Source: an uncultured Shewanella sp. (GTDB lineage Bacteria; Pseudomonadota; Gammaproteobacteria; Enterobacterales; Shewanellaceae). Taken from it: DNA of 64,000 nt. Shown in pieces: positions 19,321 through 27,623 of this stretch. Where the stretch lies: positions 62,001-126,000 of the forward strand of contig NZ_CANMUW010000006.1 of the NCBI RefSeq assembly GCF_947501225.1. Reading direction: 5' to 3'. The notes beneath the pieces were generated by a model that was not told the origin of the DNA, ran no database searches, and worked only from the letters and a program-made list of their open reading frames with translations. Every line of letters starts with the position of its first letter. The stretch's first letter is position 1. Position numbers and translations under genes: made by a program.

Positions 19321-20019
19321 ATGACCTGTAGTGAAGCCAACAACCAAGCCGATGATGATCATAAGGCTGCTCACCTAGCTAACAGTGAGGAGCCGGAGCA
19401 GATAAGCCCTAACCCTGGGATCACCACGACCTTCTACCTTATGCGCCATGGCGAGTGTGAGGGAGGGGATATCCTGAGGGGGCATACGGACGTCTCTTTG
19501 AGTCACAGTGGTCGTGAACAGATGTTTGATGCCATAGAAGCCGCGGATATCAGTTTCGAGCATATCATCAGCTCTCCCCTGCGTCGCTGCTGTGAGTTCG
19601 CCCTCAGGCTCTACCTGAAAAGAGGGGTACCGCTCAAGCTCGAAGATGGTCTTAAGGAGATGAATTTCGGTGACTGGGACGGAGAGACATTAGAGAGCCT
19701 GTATCAGAACTGCGCGGGGCCTATCGAAGCCTATTGGAAGAACCCTTGGGCGAGCACGCCGCCGGACGGAGAGAGGATGCTGGACTTCGAAGCCCGAATC
19801 GCTAAGGCCTGGGAGTCGATGCTCAACCAACATAGGGGACAATCTCTGCTGCTGATCACCCATGCGGGGGTCATACGTCACCTGATGGCCAGAGCGCTGG
19901 GAGTCAGCGGGGTGGCGGGGTTTTACACTCAGCTCTCTCTGGCCTACGGGTCAATTGTGAAAATCACTGTCTATACCACGCCTCAGGGGGTTCACTATCC
20001 TCGATTGCATTGGGGATAA
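19321..20019 (+). CDS. cobC: Histidine phosphatase, probable alpha-ribazole phosphatase
   Basis: A 232-residue phosphoglycerate-mutase-fold phosphatase. The catalytic RHGE is in FYLMRHGECEGG, the second Arg/His pair in ISSPLRRCCEFA, the proton donor in LKEMNFGDWDGET and the last His in LLITHAGVIRHLMA. MNFGDWDG is typical of CobC/CobZ-like ribazole phosphatases. Its place just upstream of the cobalamin operon supports that role, removing the 5'-phosphate during nucleotide-loop assembly. The first ~38 residues are a polar extension and the start has no strong ribosome site, so the true start is unsure. Confidence 0.75.
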   Translation: MTCSEANNQADDDHKAAHLANSEEPEQISPNPGITTTFYLMRHGECEGGDILRGHTDVSLSHSGREQMFDAIEAADISFEHIISSPLRRCCEFALRLYLKRGVPLKLEDGLKEMNFGDWDGETLESLYQNCAGPIEAYWKNPWASTPPDGERMLDFEARIAKAWESMLNQHRGQSLLLITHAGVIRHLMARALGVSGVAGFYTQLSLAYGSIVKITVYTTPQGVHYPRLHWG

Positions 20020-20259
20020 GCTGTTTCGTTGGGGGAGGCTTTCCCACAGGTGGACCTTTTTCAGTGGTTCTTTCTTGTCCCCATACCTGCTAAAGAGTGT
20101 AACTGAGAATCTTGATTGTTCTTTTCAGCCAGGCGACAGACTTTGCCTTAAGTGATAAAAGCTGCATAATAACCGCTCTCAGAGCCTCTTCACTCTGTTG
20201 TTTGCCTTGATACATGAGCCTATGTTGGCCAGCTTCAGGCATCGACGGCTAAGTGGGTG
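20020..20259. other. Leader region upstream of the cobalamin riboswitch
   Basis: Gap between cobC and the riboswitch core, expected to contain the promoter of the cobalamin operon. No specific site recognised. Confidence 0.4.
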
Positions 20260-20780
20260 AATAGGATCGCAAAATCAGGTGTTGAGAACCACTGTCGAAA
20301 GACAGGGATAACTCAAACTTAAAAGGGAACCGGGAGCGTTAACGCACAAGCCCGGACTGTGCCCGCAACTGTGAGTGTTTTGAAGAAGATTAAGAGCTAA
20401 GATGACGCTGCGCTGTTAGAGCTAAGATGACGCTGCGCTGTCAGAGCTAAGGTGACGCTGTGCTGTCAGAGCTAAGATGACGCTGTGCTGTCAGAGCTAA
20501 GGTGCCGCTGCGCTGTCAGAGCTAAGATGACGCTGCGCTGTCAGAGCTAAGATGACGCTGCGCTGTCAGAGCTAAGATGACGCTGCGCTGATAGAGCTAA
20601 GATGACGCTGTGCTGTCAGGGCTGGGCCCGTCGAATAGGCGAAGCCGTCCGCGTAGCGATAGGCCGAAGGCCGTCATCTTTGCCGTTTAAGTGCCACGCT
20701 CCTTCTTTAAACTACGAGTCAGGATACCTGCCTAATTTTGTCGCTAAAGAACTCGAGCGGGTAACTCGGGGGGAGCTGTC
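20260..20780 (+). ncRNA. Adenosylcobalamin riboswitch with a ~300-nt internal extension
   Basis: The conserved aptamer pieces are present in order: CAGGT (20276-20280), AAAGGGAACCGGG (from about 20322) closing on CCCGG, GACTGTGCCCGCAACTGT (20355-20372), and the B12 box GTCAGGATACCTGCC (20718-20732), whose ACCTG can pair with the early CAGGT. Between the third piece and the B12 box there are ~345 nt instead of the usual few tens. This insert is bounded by a possible 9-bp helix, TTGAAGAAG (20380-20388) with CTTCTTTAA (20702-20710), and is filled by a 25-bp tandem array. A CGAG/CTCG hairpin (20754-20768) abuts the GGGGGAG ribosome site at 20769-20775, suggesting translational control. Confidence 0.85.
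20394..20618 (+). repeat. 25-bp tandem repeat inside the riboswitch, 9 units
   Basis: Units begin at 20394, 20419, 20444, 20469, 20494, 20519, 20544, 20569 and 20594, each starting GAGCTAAGATGACGCTGCG with a few changes. Most units can form a small TGACG/TGTCA hairpin. There are no spacers, so this is a direct tandem array and not CRISPR. Confidence 0.92.
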
Positions 20781-21026
20781 ATGCTGTCTTTTATTTGCTG
20801 TTGTATATACTGCCGTTTTCGCCCGGCTGTGGCTCCGGCGTTCCTTTTAGCTGGCTACCAGGCTCTGGTTATGTCCTGCACTCTCTTTTCTAAGGGGGCT
20901 GCCGCTGTCAGCTCGCCTCGCTCTGAACTCCTCCCCGAGCCTAGTTGTGGCATTAGCGAACCTCTTTTCGTACTCCCGCTCAAGTTTATGAACTCGAAGA
21001 GATCATCTGTGAGGTTGCCTGTTTGA
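20781..21026 (+). CDS. Possible small ORF immediately after the riboswitch
   Basis: ATG 20781 sits 6 bases after GGGGGAG and the frame ends in TGA at 21024-21026, overlapping the TTG start of btuD (TTGA). That is the geometry of translational coupling. The 81-residue product is Cys-rich at its N-terminus (FICCCIYCRF) and matches no family I know; it lacks the His motif of CbtB. It could be a real small protein, a decayed gene, or a leader that couples riboswitch control to btuD. Confidence 0.4.
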   Translation: MLSFICCCIYCRFRPAVAPAFLLAGYQALVMSCTLFSKGAAAVSSPRSELLPEPSCGISEPLFVLPLKFMNSKRSSVRLPV

Positions 21027-21874
21027 AGACTCAATATAATGCCGCCCATCAGGTTAATAGACCTGTCGATACCCCTTGTGCTCTGGCTGTCAGTGGTCTC
21101 AGTTGGCACGCCGATGACAGAGAGATCTTATCCGATATCAGTTTCTCTCTCGCCAGGGGGGAGATGCTGGGCATCATTGGGCCAAACGGCGCCGGCAAGT
21201 CCAGTCTGCTGCGCTGCTTGTATCGCTATATTAAGCCGGATAGCGGTACCATGAGCCTGTTCGGGCAGAATATTGCCCTGTTCAGTGCCAGGGAGTTTGC
21301 CAGGCAGGTGGCCGTGGTTTTGCAGGATACGCCTCACCATTTTGAGCTCACCACTGAGCAACTGGTCGCCATAGGCTTGACTCCCCATAAGGGAGCATTC
21401 GACTTTACCACTCAATCGGACCGAAAACGGATTGCCGATGCCTTAGAGAAGGTGGGGCTGACCCATAAGGCCGGTCAGGTCTATGAGCACCTCTCCGGTG
21501 GTGAGAAACAGAGGGCTCTGATTGCCAGGGCGATAGTGCAGCAGCCTTCGCTGTTAATCCTGGATGAGCCAACCAACCATTTAGATATTCGCTATCAGAT
21601 ACAGATAATGGAACTGCTCAGAGAGGTTGGGATCTCTGTGATCACATCGATACACGATCTGAATTTAGCCAGTGCCATGTGTGATCAGTTGCTGCTGCTA
21701 GATGAGGGCAGAGCTATCGCCCACGGAGCCCCTAAGTATGTGCTCACCGAGGCGCGTATCAGCGAAGTGTTCGGCGTGTGTTGCACGACAGAACCTCATA
21801 TTCAACATGGTAACCCTCAGATCAGTTACTTCTATGGTTACTCTACGCAAAGGCATAAAGATGATGAAGCGTGA
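21023..21874 (+). CDS. btuD: Cobalamin ABC transporter ATPase
   Basis: A 283-residue FecE/BtuD-type ATPase energising corrinoid uptake. Walker A is GPNGAGKSS, the signature LSGGEKQRALIARAI, Walker B LLILDEPTNHLD and the switch His in TSIHDLNLA. The frame opens at a TTG at 21023 because no ATG or GTG suits, overlapping the upstream small ORF. It lies next to the matching permease and is followed by cobalamin assembly genes, which argues for B12 rather than a siderophore. Confidence 0.88.
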   Translation: MKTQYNAAHQVNRPVDTPCALAVSGLSWHADDREILSDISFSLARGEMLGIIGPNGAGKSSLLRCLYRYIKPDSGTMSLFGQNIALFSAREFARQVAVVLQDTPHHFELTTEQLVAIGLTPHKGAFDFTTQSDRKRIADALEKVGLTHKAGQVYEHLSGGEKQRALIARAIVQQPSLLILDEPTNHLDIRYQIQIMELLREVGISVITSIHDLNLASAMCDQLLLLDEGRAIAHGAPKYVLTEARISEVFGVCCTTEPHIQHGNPQISYFYGYSTQRHKDDEA

Positions 21875-22904
21875 TCGCTATGGCGGGCAGAGGTGGGCAG
21901 TGCCTGTTTTGGTGCTGTTGAGCCTGATAACTCTGCTGGCTGCGGCCAGTTTTGGCGCCGCAGATATCTCATTTGGTGATGTGTTCGCTCTGGTGCTGCA
22001 AAATACCTTCGGTGTGGGTAGCTTAGGAGTGACTGAGGTATCGGGGGTCGCCGAGCGTATCGTCATGGAGCTGAGGTTTCCCCGCATCCTGCTGGCCTTT
22101 ATTGCCGGAGCGGGCCTCTCGGTTGCGGGCAGTGTGCTGCAAACCGTGACCCGCAATCCGCTGGCCGATCCATACCTGTTCGGCATCTCCTCCGGTGCCT
22201 CATTTGGCGCCGTGGTGGTGATAACCCTGTTTACCGGCTCGGGGCTGACCGGCCTGCTCAGCTGGATAAGCCTGCCGCTCGGGGCCTTTCTCGGGGCCGG
22301 GGTGTCGGTGATCATGGTGCTGGCTCTATGTGGCCGTAATATGGGGAGCCAGATTGAGCGGATGCTGCTTTCCGGTGTGGCGATCTCATTTATGTTTGGC
22401 GCATTAACCAGTCTGCTGCTCTATTTCTCCAGCCCTGCGGCGGCCGCCTCTGTGCTGTTTTGGAGCCTGGGAAGTTTCGCAAAAGCGAGTTGGGAGGGGT
22501 TATTACCTCCGGCCATTGTTGTCTGTGTATGCAGCACAGTTATTTTGCTGTTCAAGCGCCAGATAATGGCGATGCGGGCGGGGGATGAAACCGCCCATAC
22601 CTTGGGCATCAATGTGAGCCGTTTGCGATTGCAGATGCTGATGCTCTGCTCACTTATCACGGCAATCTTAGTGGCTAACTGTGGCGGCATAGGGTTCGTG
22701 GGCCTGATGGTTCCCCATACCGTACGCCTGTTGCTTCCCGGTCGTTTTCCATTAATTACAACCGCCCTGGTGGGTGGTCTGTTTATGGTCTGGGTCGATG
22801 TGCTGGCGAGATCCATACTGAGCAGTCAGGAGTTACCGGTTGGTATCATCACGGCGGTAATAGGCAGTGTGTTCTTTCTGGTTATCCTGGGGAGCAGAAG
22901 ATAG
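21861..22904 (+). CDS. btuC: Cobalamin ABC transporter permease
   Basis: About 347 residues, FecCD/BtuC family with roughly ten membrane helices. Landmarks are LRFPRILLAFIAGAGLSVAG near residue 70 and TRNPLADPYLFGISSGASFG, both typical of the family, and GIGFVGLMVPHTVRL near the C-terminus. ATG 21861 (or 21864) overlaps the end of btuD by about 14 bases; the open frame extending upstream to 21702 only shadows btuD. The TAG stop at 22902-22904 lies inside a REP-like sequence. Confidence 0.9.
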   Translation: MMKRDRYGGQRWAVPVLVLLSLITLLAAASFGAADISFGDVFALVLQNTFGVGSLGVTEVSGVAERIVMELRFPRILLAFIAGAGLSVAGSVLQTVTRNPLADPYLFGISSGASFGAVVVITLFTGSGLTGLLSWISLPLGAFLGAGVSVIMVLALCGRNMGSQIERMLLSGVAISFMFGALTSLLLYFSSPAAAASVLFWSLGSFAKASWEGLLPPAIVVCVCSTVILLFKRQIMAMRAGDETAHTLGINVSRLRLQMLMLCSLITAILVANCGGIGFVGLMVPHTVRLLLPGRFPLITTALVGGLFMVWVDVLARSILSSQELPVGIITAVIGSVFFLVILGSRR

Positions 22905-22920
22905 GAGCGGCTTTAGCTCT
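22903..22920. repeat. Partial REP copy overlapping the btuC stop codon
   Basis: TAGGAGCGGCTTTAGC starts exactly at the btuC TAG and then diverges (TCTGAGG), so only the left part of the palindrome is present. Confidence 0.7.
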
Positions 22921-22938
22921 GAGGTACGAGGTTCTCCA

Positions 22939-22962
22939 TGTAGGAGCGGCTTTAGCCGCGAA
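22939..22962. repeat. REP-like palindrome
   Basis: Full consensus copy preceded by GTTCTCCATG; between btuC and cobT. Confidence 0.85.
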
Positions 22963-23047
22963 GCTTTCGGGCCCGTCATCACGAATTAATTTAATGCAAA
23001 CAGCAGGCTACAGATTTGAAGCTTACCGCTTTCTTTGCTTATCTTGA

Positions 23048-23152
23048 GCTCGTGACTCGTGACTCGTGACTCGTAGCTTAAAACTTAAAACTTAAAACTT
23101 AAAACTTAAAACTTAAAACTTAAAACTTAAAACTTAAAGCTTAAAACTTAAA
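23048..23152. repeat. 7-bp tandem array that switches unit sequence, 15 units
   Basis: From 23048 four units of CTCGTG type (ACTCGTG) run, without loss of the 7-bp register, into ACTTAAA units: GCTTAAA at 23076, then ACTTAAA to 23138, GCTTAAA, ACTTAAA. It ends about 20 bases before cobT, so it lies in the cobT untranslated leader. Confidence 0.9.
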
Positions 23153-23172
23153 AATATAGTCAGGGTGCAGTG

Positions 23173-24201
23173 ATGTTTAATATCAGTCCGGCAAACCATG
23201 AGTTTGACGATGAGATCCAAAGTAAAATAGACAATAAAACTAAGCCCTTGGGCGCACTTGGTGAGCTGGAAACCTTGGCTAAACAGTTGGCCAGGGTGCT
23301 GGGGCGCGACAAGCCTGAGATCATCAACCCTAAGCTACTGGTTTTTGCCGCGGATCATGGTATTGCCGCCTCCGGTGTCTCAATCGCTCCCAGTGAAGTA
23401 ACCACCCAGATGGTGATGAACTTCGTTGCCGGAGGGGCTGCCATCAATGTCTTCTGCCGTCAGATGGGGGTAGAGATGGAGGTGATAGATTGTGGCATTC
23501 TTCAGCCGTTGGAGGGCGTTGACGGGGTCATCGAACAGAGGCTGGGCGCAGGCACGGCGGCGATTCATAAGCAACCGGCCATGACTTTAGGGGCCGTTAA
23601 GCAGGGGCTTGAGATGGCGCGGGAGCGAATCGAGTTCCACCATCAACAGGGCTGTAACCTCATCGCACTGGGTGAGATGGGAATAGGCAACACCTCCTCT
23701 GCGGCGGCGATAATGGCATCTATCATGGGGATGAACAGCGCCGATTGCGTCGGGCGCGGCACGGGTATTGACGCTGCAACGCTCAAGCGCAAGCAGATGC
23801 TGGTGGAGCAGGCACTGCGTATTCATGAATCTGAGTTGACCGATCCCTACAATATTCTGGCCTGCCTGGGTGGTTTCGAGATAGTACAGATGACAGGTGC
23901 CATGCTTGCCGCGGCTGAGAGAAAGATGCTGGTGGTTGTCGATGGTTTTATCGCAACGGCGGCGGCCATGGTTGCGGTGCAGATAGATGCCAATGTGCGT
24001 GATTACATGATATTTGGCCATAAGTCTGATGAACGGGGTCACTGCATGATGATGGAGTACCTGCAGGCTCGCCCGCTGCTGAATTTGGGCATGAGATTAG
24101 GTGAGGGCAGCGGCGCGGTATTGGCGTTGCCACTCATTCGTGCTGCGACCGGCTTCTATAACGAGATGGCCAGCTTCAGCGATGCGGGGATTGAGATTTA
24201 G
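23173..24201 (+). CDS. cobT: Nicotinate-nucleotide-dimethylbenzimidazole phosphoribosyltransferase
   Basis: About 342 residues. CobT activates the lower-ligand base dimethylbenzimidazole to alpha-ribazole 5'-phosphate. Landmarks: [12 protein letters not shown] near residue 20, [17 protein letters not shown], the glycine-rich [14 protein letters not shown], and the C-terminal [16 protein letters not shown] with the catalytic Glu in GEGSG. Length is normal. ATG 23173 is preferred over the overlapping GTG 23170. Confidence 0.96.
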   Translation: MFNISPANHEFDDEIQSKIDNKTKPLGALGELETLAKQLARVLGRDKPEIINPKLLVFAADHGIAASGVSIAPSEVTTQMVMNFVAGGAAINVFCRQMGVEMEVIDCGILQPLEGVDGVIEQRLGAGTAAIHKQPAMTLGAVKQGLEMARERIEFHHQQGCNLIALGEMGIGNTSSAAAIMASIMGMNSADCVGRGTGIDAATLKRKQMLVEQALRIHESELTDPYNILACLGGFEIVQMTGAMLAAAERKMLVVVDGFIATAAAMVAVQIDANVRDYMIFGHKSDERGHCMMMEYLQARPLLNLGMRLGEGSGAVLALPLIRAATGFYNEMASFSDAGIEI

Positions 24202-24252
24202 CTGAAAAGGCGCAGAAGCTTCGAGTTGCGAGTCACGAGCCAAGGGCTTAAT

Positions 24253-24293
24253 AGCCCGTCATCCCGGCTAAAACATCGCCGGGATGACGGGCT
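24253..24293. repeat. Long inverted repeat between cobT and cobS
   Basis: AGCCCGTCATCCCGGC and its exact reverse complement form 16-base arms around a 9-base loop. It is a very stable hairpin in the middle of the cob operon, without a U-tract, and could protect or attenuate the transcript. Confidence 0.85.
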
Positions 24294-24297
24294 ACAA

Positions 24298-24321
24298 TGT
24301 AGGAGCGGCTTTAGCCGCGAA
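24298..24321. repeat. REP-like palindrome
   Basis: Consensus copy directly after the GTCATCCCGGC inverted repeat, 18 bases before cobS. Confidence 0.85.
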
Positions 24322-24339
24322 GTTTTCTTAAGGAATTTA

Positions 24340-25119
24340 ATGAATATGTTTCGACGGGAGTTGACACTTTTTTTTATTGCCATGGGGTTCTTTACCCGTA
24401 TCCCTGTGCCGGCGTGGGTGAAGTTTGACAGCGAAAACCTGAACAGAGCAAACCGCTATTTCGGCCTGGTTGGCATCCTGGTGGGAGCATTGAGTGCCTG
24501 TGTCTACGCCATCGCGGTTATCTGGTTGCCGGCAGCGATAGCCATTATCTTTGCGATGATCACCAGTGCTGTTGCGACCGGAGGCTTTCATGAAGATGGG
24601 TTGGCAGACACCGCCGATGGTTTCGGCGGTGGCTGGAGTGTTACCGACAAACTATTAATCATGAAAGACTCCCGCCTGGGAAGTTACGGGGCTCTGGCGT
24701 TGGTATTTACCCTGCTGCTGAAGTGGCAGCTATTGAGTGAGCTGGCCGTTATTAATACCCAGTTGGTGATTCCGGCCTTAATCATAGGGCATTGTCTGAG
24801 TCGGGTTTTTGCGGCCAGTTTTATCTTCACCGAGTCCTATGTCAGCGATAAGGATACCAGTAAGAGCAAACCACTGGCCCAGAACCAGAGCGTGAATGAG
24901 TTACTGATCTCGCTGGTGACGGCTTTTATTGTCCTGATGTTGCTGAGTCTGACTCAAGCGCTGTTAATGATTGGCACACTCCTTGTGCTGAGGTGGGGCT
25001 TGGTAAGAGGCTTTCGTCGCCAGATTGGTGGTTACACCGGCGACACCTTAGGCGCGGCTCAGCAGATATCTGAAGTGCTCTGTTACCTTACCCTGCTGGT
25101 CTTGGTGGCCTCTGTATGA
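24340..25119 (+). CDS. cobS: Adenosylcobinamide-GDP ribazoletransferase
   Basis: About 259 residues, integral inner-membrane cobalamin synthase that joins AdoCbi-GDP with alpha-ribazole. Family landmarks: FFTRIPVP near the N-terminus, HEDGLADTADGFGGG with the catalytic Asp-rich pocket, KDSRLGSYG, and the C-terminal GGYTGDTLGAAQQISE. ATG 24340 follows AAGGA; the longer upstream frame runs through the REP and hairpin. The stop overlaps the cobU start as ATGA. Confidence 0.95.
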   Translation: MNMFRRELTLFFIAMGFFTRIPVPAWVKFDSENLNRANRYFGLVGILVGALSACVYAIAVIWLPAAIAIIFAMITSAVATGGFHEDGLADTADGFGGGWSVTDKLLIMKDSRLGSYGALALVFTLLLKWQLLSELAVINTQLVIPALIIGHCLSRVFAASFIFTESYVSDKDTSKSKPLAQNQSVNELLISLVTAFIVLMLLSLTQALLMIGTLLVLRWGLVRGFRRQIGGYTGDTLGAAQQISEVLCYLTLLVLVASV

Positions 25120-25733
25120 TCCATCTGATACTCGGCGGAGCCCGAAGCGGCAAGACCCGATATGCCACCGATGCGGCAGCCAGACTAGGCGCGCAGGGAT
25201 ATGAGTGCATCTATATGGCCACGGCTGAGGCGCTCGATGAGGAGATGAGCTCGAGGATAGCGCGGCATCGACAGGATAGAGCAGAGGATGAGCTGGAGTG
25301 GATAACGGTGGAAACACCACTATTATTAGCAGAGTCTCTGGAAGGGTATGCCCGCAAAGATCGTGTCATCATCGTCGATTGCATGACACTCTGGCTGACT
25401 AATCGGCTGTTAGCCCACGAACCGGTTACTGACACCGCTTTTGAGAAGGAGAGGGGGAAGAAGCAGGATAGCGGGGAGATGAGTAATGCCTATGCCGGCG
25501 GTGACGGGAAAACCTGGGCCGAAGCCAAGGCTGAACTGCTTGAGTTGCTGCCGACACTCGAAGGGGAGATCTACCTTGTGAGTAACGAAGTGGGTTGCGG
25601 CGTCGTTCCTCTGGGCGAGTTGAATCGCCGTTTTGTCGATGAGGCCGGATGGTTACATCAGGAGATAGCCCGACTTGCCGATTCGGTGGTGCTGGTCACA
25701 GCCGGATTACCAATGAAACTGAAAGGCGCTTGA
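25116..25733 (+). CDS. cobU: Adenosylcobinamide kinase / guanylyltransferase
   Basis: A 205-residue bifunctional enzyme that phosphorylates adenosylcobinamide and transfers GMP to it. The P-loop is GGARSGKTRYA, the guanylylated His is in RIARHRQDR, and the conserved block VDCMTLWLTN and the end SNEVGCGVVPLG...NRRFVDEAGWLHQ are present. Residues ~110-130 (EKERGKKQDSGEMSNAYAGG) form a polar insertion. Translationally coupled to cobS. Confidence 0.95.
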   Translation: MIHLILGGARSGKTRYATDAAARLGAQGYECIYMATAEALDEEMSSRIARHRQDRAEDELEWITVETPLLLAESLEGYARKDRVIIVDCMTLWLTNRLLAHEPVTDTAFEKERGKKQDSGEMSNAYAGGDGKTWAEAKAELLELLPTLEGEIYLVSNEVGCGVVPLGELNRRFVDEAGWLHQEIARLADSVVLVTAGLPMKLKGA

Positions 25734-25785
25734 TGCATAGGGCTTCGAGGTTCTGGGTTTGAGCTACGAGCTATGACATTCTCCA

Positions 25786-25809
25786 TGTAGGAGCGGCTTT
25801 AGCCGCGAA
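25786..25809. repeat. REP-like palindrome
   Basis: Consensus copy preceded by CTATGACATTCTCCATG; the AGCTGTAAG...AGTAAGAAAG module follows. Confidence 0.85.
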
Positions 25810-25964
25810 TGTTTAAGGGATACGATTGATCAGCTGTAAGTCATAAGCAGTAAGAAAGGCCAGAAAAGAGTTGAGCGCGCAGCTCTCTGCCTTATCTTGA
25901 ACTTATAGCTTACAACTTTCTTGGCTTTTTCTTGAGCTTATAACTTAACAAATACGGAAGTACC

Positions 25965-26579
25965 ATGACCGAAAAAAATTCAGAAGAGATAAAAGCTGAG
26001 CGTCATAAGGCACGACAACAGAAGCTAAAAGATGGGGTGGATGCCAAAATTGCCAAGGCTCAGGAGGAGAAGGGTATCCTGTTGGTGCTCACCGGTAACG
26101 GTAAAGGCAAGTCGACCTCTGGTTTCGGCACCCTTGCCCGAGCCGTTGGCCATGGTAAAAAAGCGGCCGTAGTGCAGTTTATCAAGGGCAACTGGGAGTG
26201 CGGCGAGCGTACCCTGCTCGAAGGCGCCGGCGTCGAATTTCATGTCATGGCTACCGGGTTTACCTGGGAGACGCAGGACAGGGAGAAAGATACGGCAGCG
26301 GCAATGGAGGCATGGACAGCCGCAGAGAAACTACTTCAGGATGAGTCGGTAGACTGCATCATGTTAGATGAGCTTACATATATGGTGAGCTATCACTACC
26401 TGGATGTCGACAGGGTGATAGAGGCACTGAAGAAGCGTCCGCCGATGCAGCATGTCATCATTACGGGAAGGGCGTGTCACAGGGCAATAATTGATTTGGC
26501 CGATACCGTGAGTGAGGTTAAGCCCATCAAGCACGCCTTTGATAGCGGCGTTAAAGCCCAGCCCGGCTTCGACTACTGA
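25965..26579 (+). CDS. cobO: Corrinoid adenosyltransferase (CobO/BtuR type)
   Basis: A 204-residue ATP:cob(I)alamin adenosyltransferase that makes adenosylcobalamin and adenosylated precursors. P-loop GNGKGKSTSGFG near residue 45, FIKGNWECGE, the metal/ATP site LDELTYMVSYHYLD and VIITGRACHRAIIDLAD are diagnostic. The polar N-terminal ~35 residues are usual for the family. It completes the set that turns imported corrinoid into AdoCbl. Confidence 0.95.
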   Translation: MTEKNSEEIKAERHKARQQKLKDGVDAKIAKAQEEKGILLVLTGNGKGKSTSGFGTLARAVGHGKKAAVVQFIKGNWECGERTLLEGAGVEFHVMATGFTWETQDREKDTAAAMEAWTAAEKLLQDESVDCIMLDELTYMVSYHYLDVDRVIEALKKRPPMQHVIITGRACHRAIIDLADTVSEVKPIKHAFDSGVKAQPGFDY

Positions 26580-27298
26580 TCTTTCTTTGTGCTCACCACT
26601 GTGGCGTTATTGTCTTCATTTTTGCTTCCTATCACAGAGCCTTCAGCGGCTTTTGGTAAAGAGCGCATATGCTCATGGTCAGGCTCTTTATTTAAGCCCG
26701 GGCTCGACGGCTTACCCCCTGATTTTTAATGAGATAGGCGATCACTTTGAAATATCCATACTGGCAAGGCGACTTGCTCTTTACTCATTTGCAGAAACGA
26801 TCTGCTGCGTTGCGTCCTCGCTCACAACTCGCCTACCTAAAGGTATGTCTTCGTCGTTCACTGTGGGGCGCCTTGCATGTCGCTCCTTCGTGACGCAATT
26901 TAACTTTCTTCGTGCTCACCACAGTGACGTTATTGTTTGCCCGGATTGCCGTTATAAAGAGTCACCCCATCACAGAGCCTTCAGCGGTTCGTAGTAATGA
27001 GCCTTCAGCGGTTGTTATAAAAGGCCTTCAGCGGCTTTTGGTAGAGAGCCCTCAGCAGCATTTATGTAGAGGGCCGTCAGCGGTTTTTTAGGCAAAGAGC
27101 CCTTAGCGTCTCTTAGATAAGAGCCTTCAGCTGCACTTGGTAAAGCACATATGCTCAGGGGCTGGTTCTTACGAAAATCTGGGCTTGATGGCCAGTTAAC
27201 GGGCACGCAAAGAGACAATAGCTTTTAAAAGCTTAAGAGAGTAAACAGAAAATAAATAGAGGAGCTAAACTCGAAGAGTTTGAAAAGACTTGAAAATT
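26580..27298. other. Repeat-built intergenic region, cobO to tRNA-Leu
   Basis: No supported gene. The region starts with a block (TTTGTGCTCACCACTGTGG, CACAGAGCCTTCAGCGG) that recurs imperfectly at 26909-26988. Between the two copies is a MITE-like segment with GCAAGGCG (26764-26771) and its inverse CGCCTTGC (26869-26876). A 24-bp degenerate array follows. Confidence 0.55.
26975..27145. repeat. Degenerate ~24-bp repeat, 7 units (GAGCCTTCAGCGG)
   Basis: Units begin near 26975, 26999, 27022, 27046, 27071, 27097 and 27121 with spacing 23-26. A single unit lies at 26635, and two more fall inside the small coding gene at 33688. Confidence 0.75.
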
Positions 27299-27385
27299 TG
27301 GTACAGATGGAGAGACTTGAACTCTCACGCCCTTGCGGGCACTAGCACCTGAAGCTAGCGTGTCTACCAATTCCACCACATCTGC
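27299..27385 (-). tRNA. tRNA-Leu (anticodon CAG)
   Basis: On the reverse strand an 87-base leucine tRNA can be folded: acceptor GCAGATG with CATCTGT, anticodon stem CTAGC/GCTAG around TTCAGGT (anticodon CAG), a long variable arm (TGCCCGCAAGGGCG), a T loop GTTCAAGTC and an encoded CCA end. It has a class II fold and reads CUG codons. Confidence 0.96.
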
Positions 27386-27623
27386 ATCAACAAAGCGCTG
27401 AATCATTACTAGTTAAAATATCTAGTTTTCAACTGCTTGTAGGGCGGATACTACTGCTCTATCATACGGCTGTCAATACGTTTTATCCGAACTGCTTTCG
27501 ATTGCTTGAAGTATGACCAGCTTGAGCCGATCTGAACTGTTTTTCCCGATAGCGAAAGCTCACCTCTGATGTGGTGGATGCATGGCAAGAGATATCGCTC
27601 GCCATTTTTTTAATGAGAATAAA

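Noticed and set aside
20394..20618. CRISPR array
   Set aside because: Units are contiguous 25-mers without unique spacers, and lie inside a riboswitch.
23048..23152. CRISPR array or replication iterons
   Set aside because: Unit is 7 bp without spacers; several similar short arrays occur beside REP copies and there is no replication gene.
26512..26994. 160-codon plus-strand frame after cobO
   Set aside because: Runs from inside cobO through repeat sequence; no ribosome site or domain.
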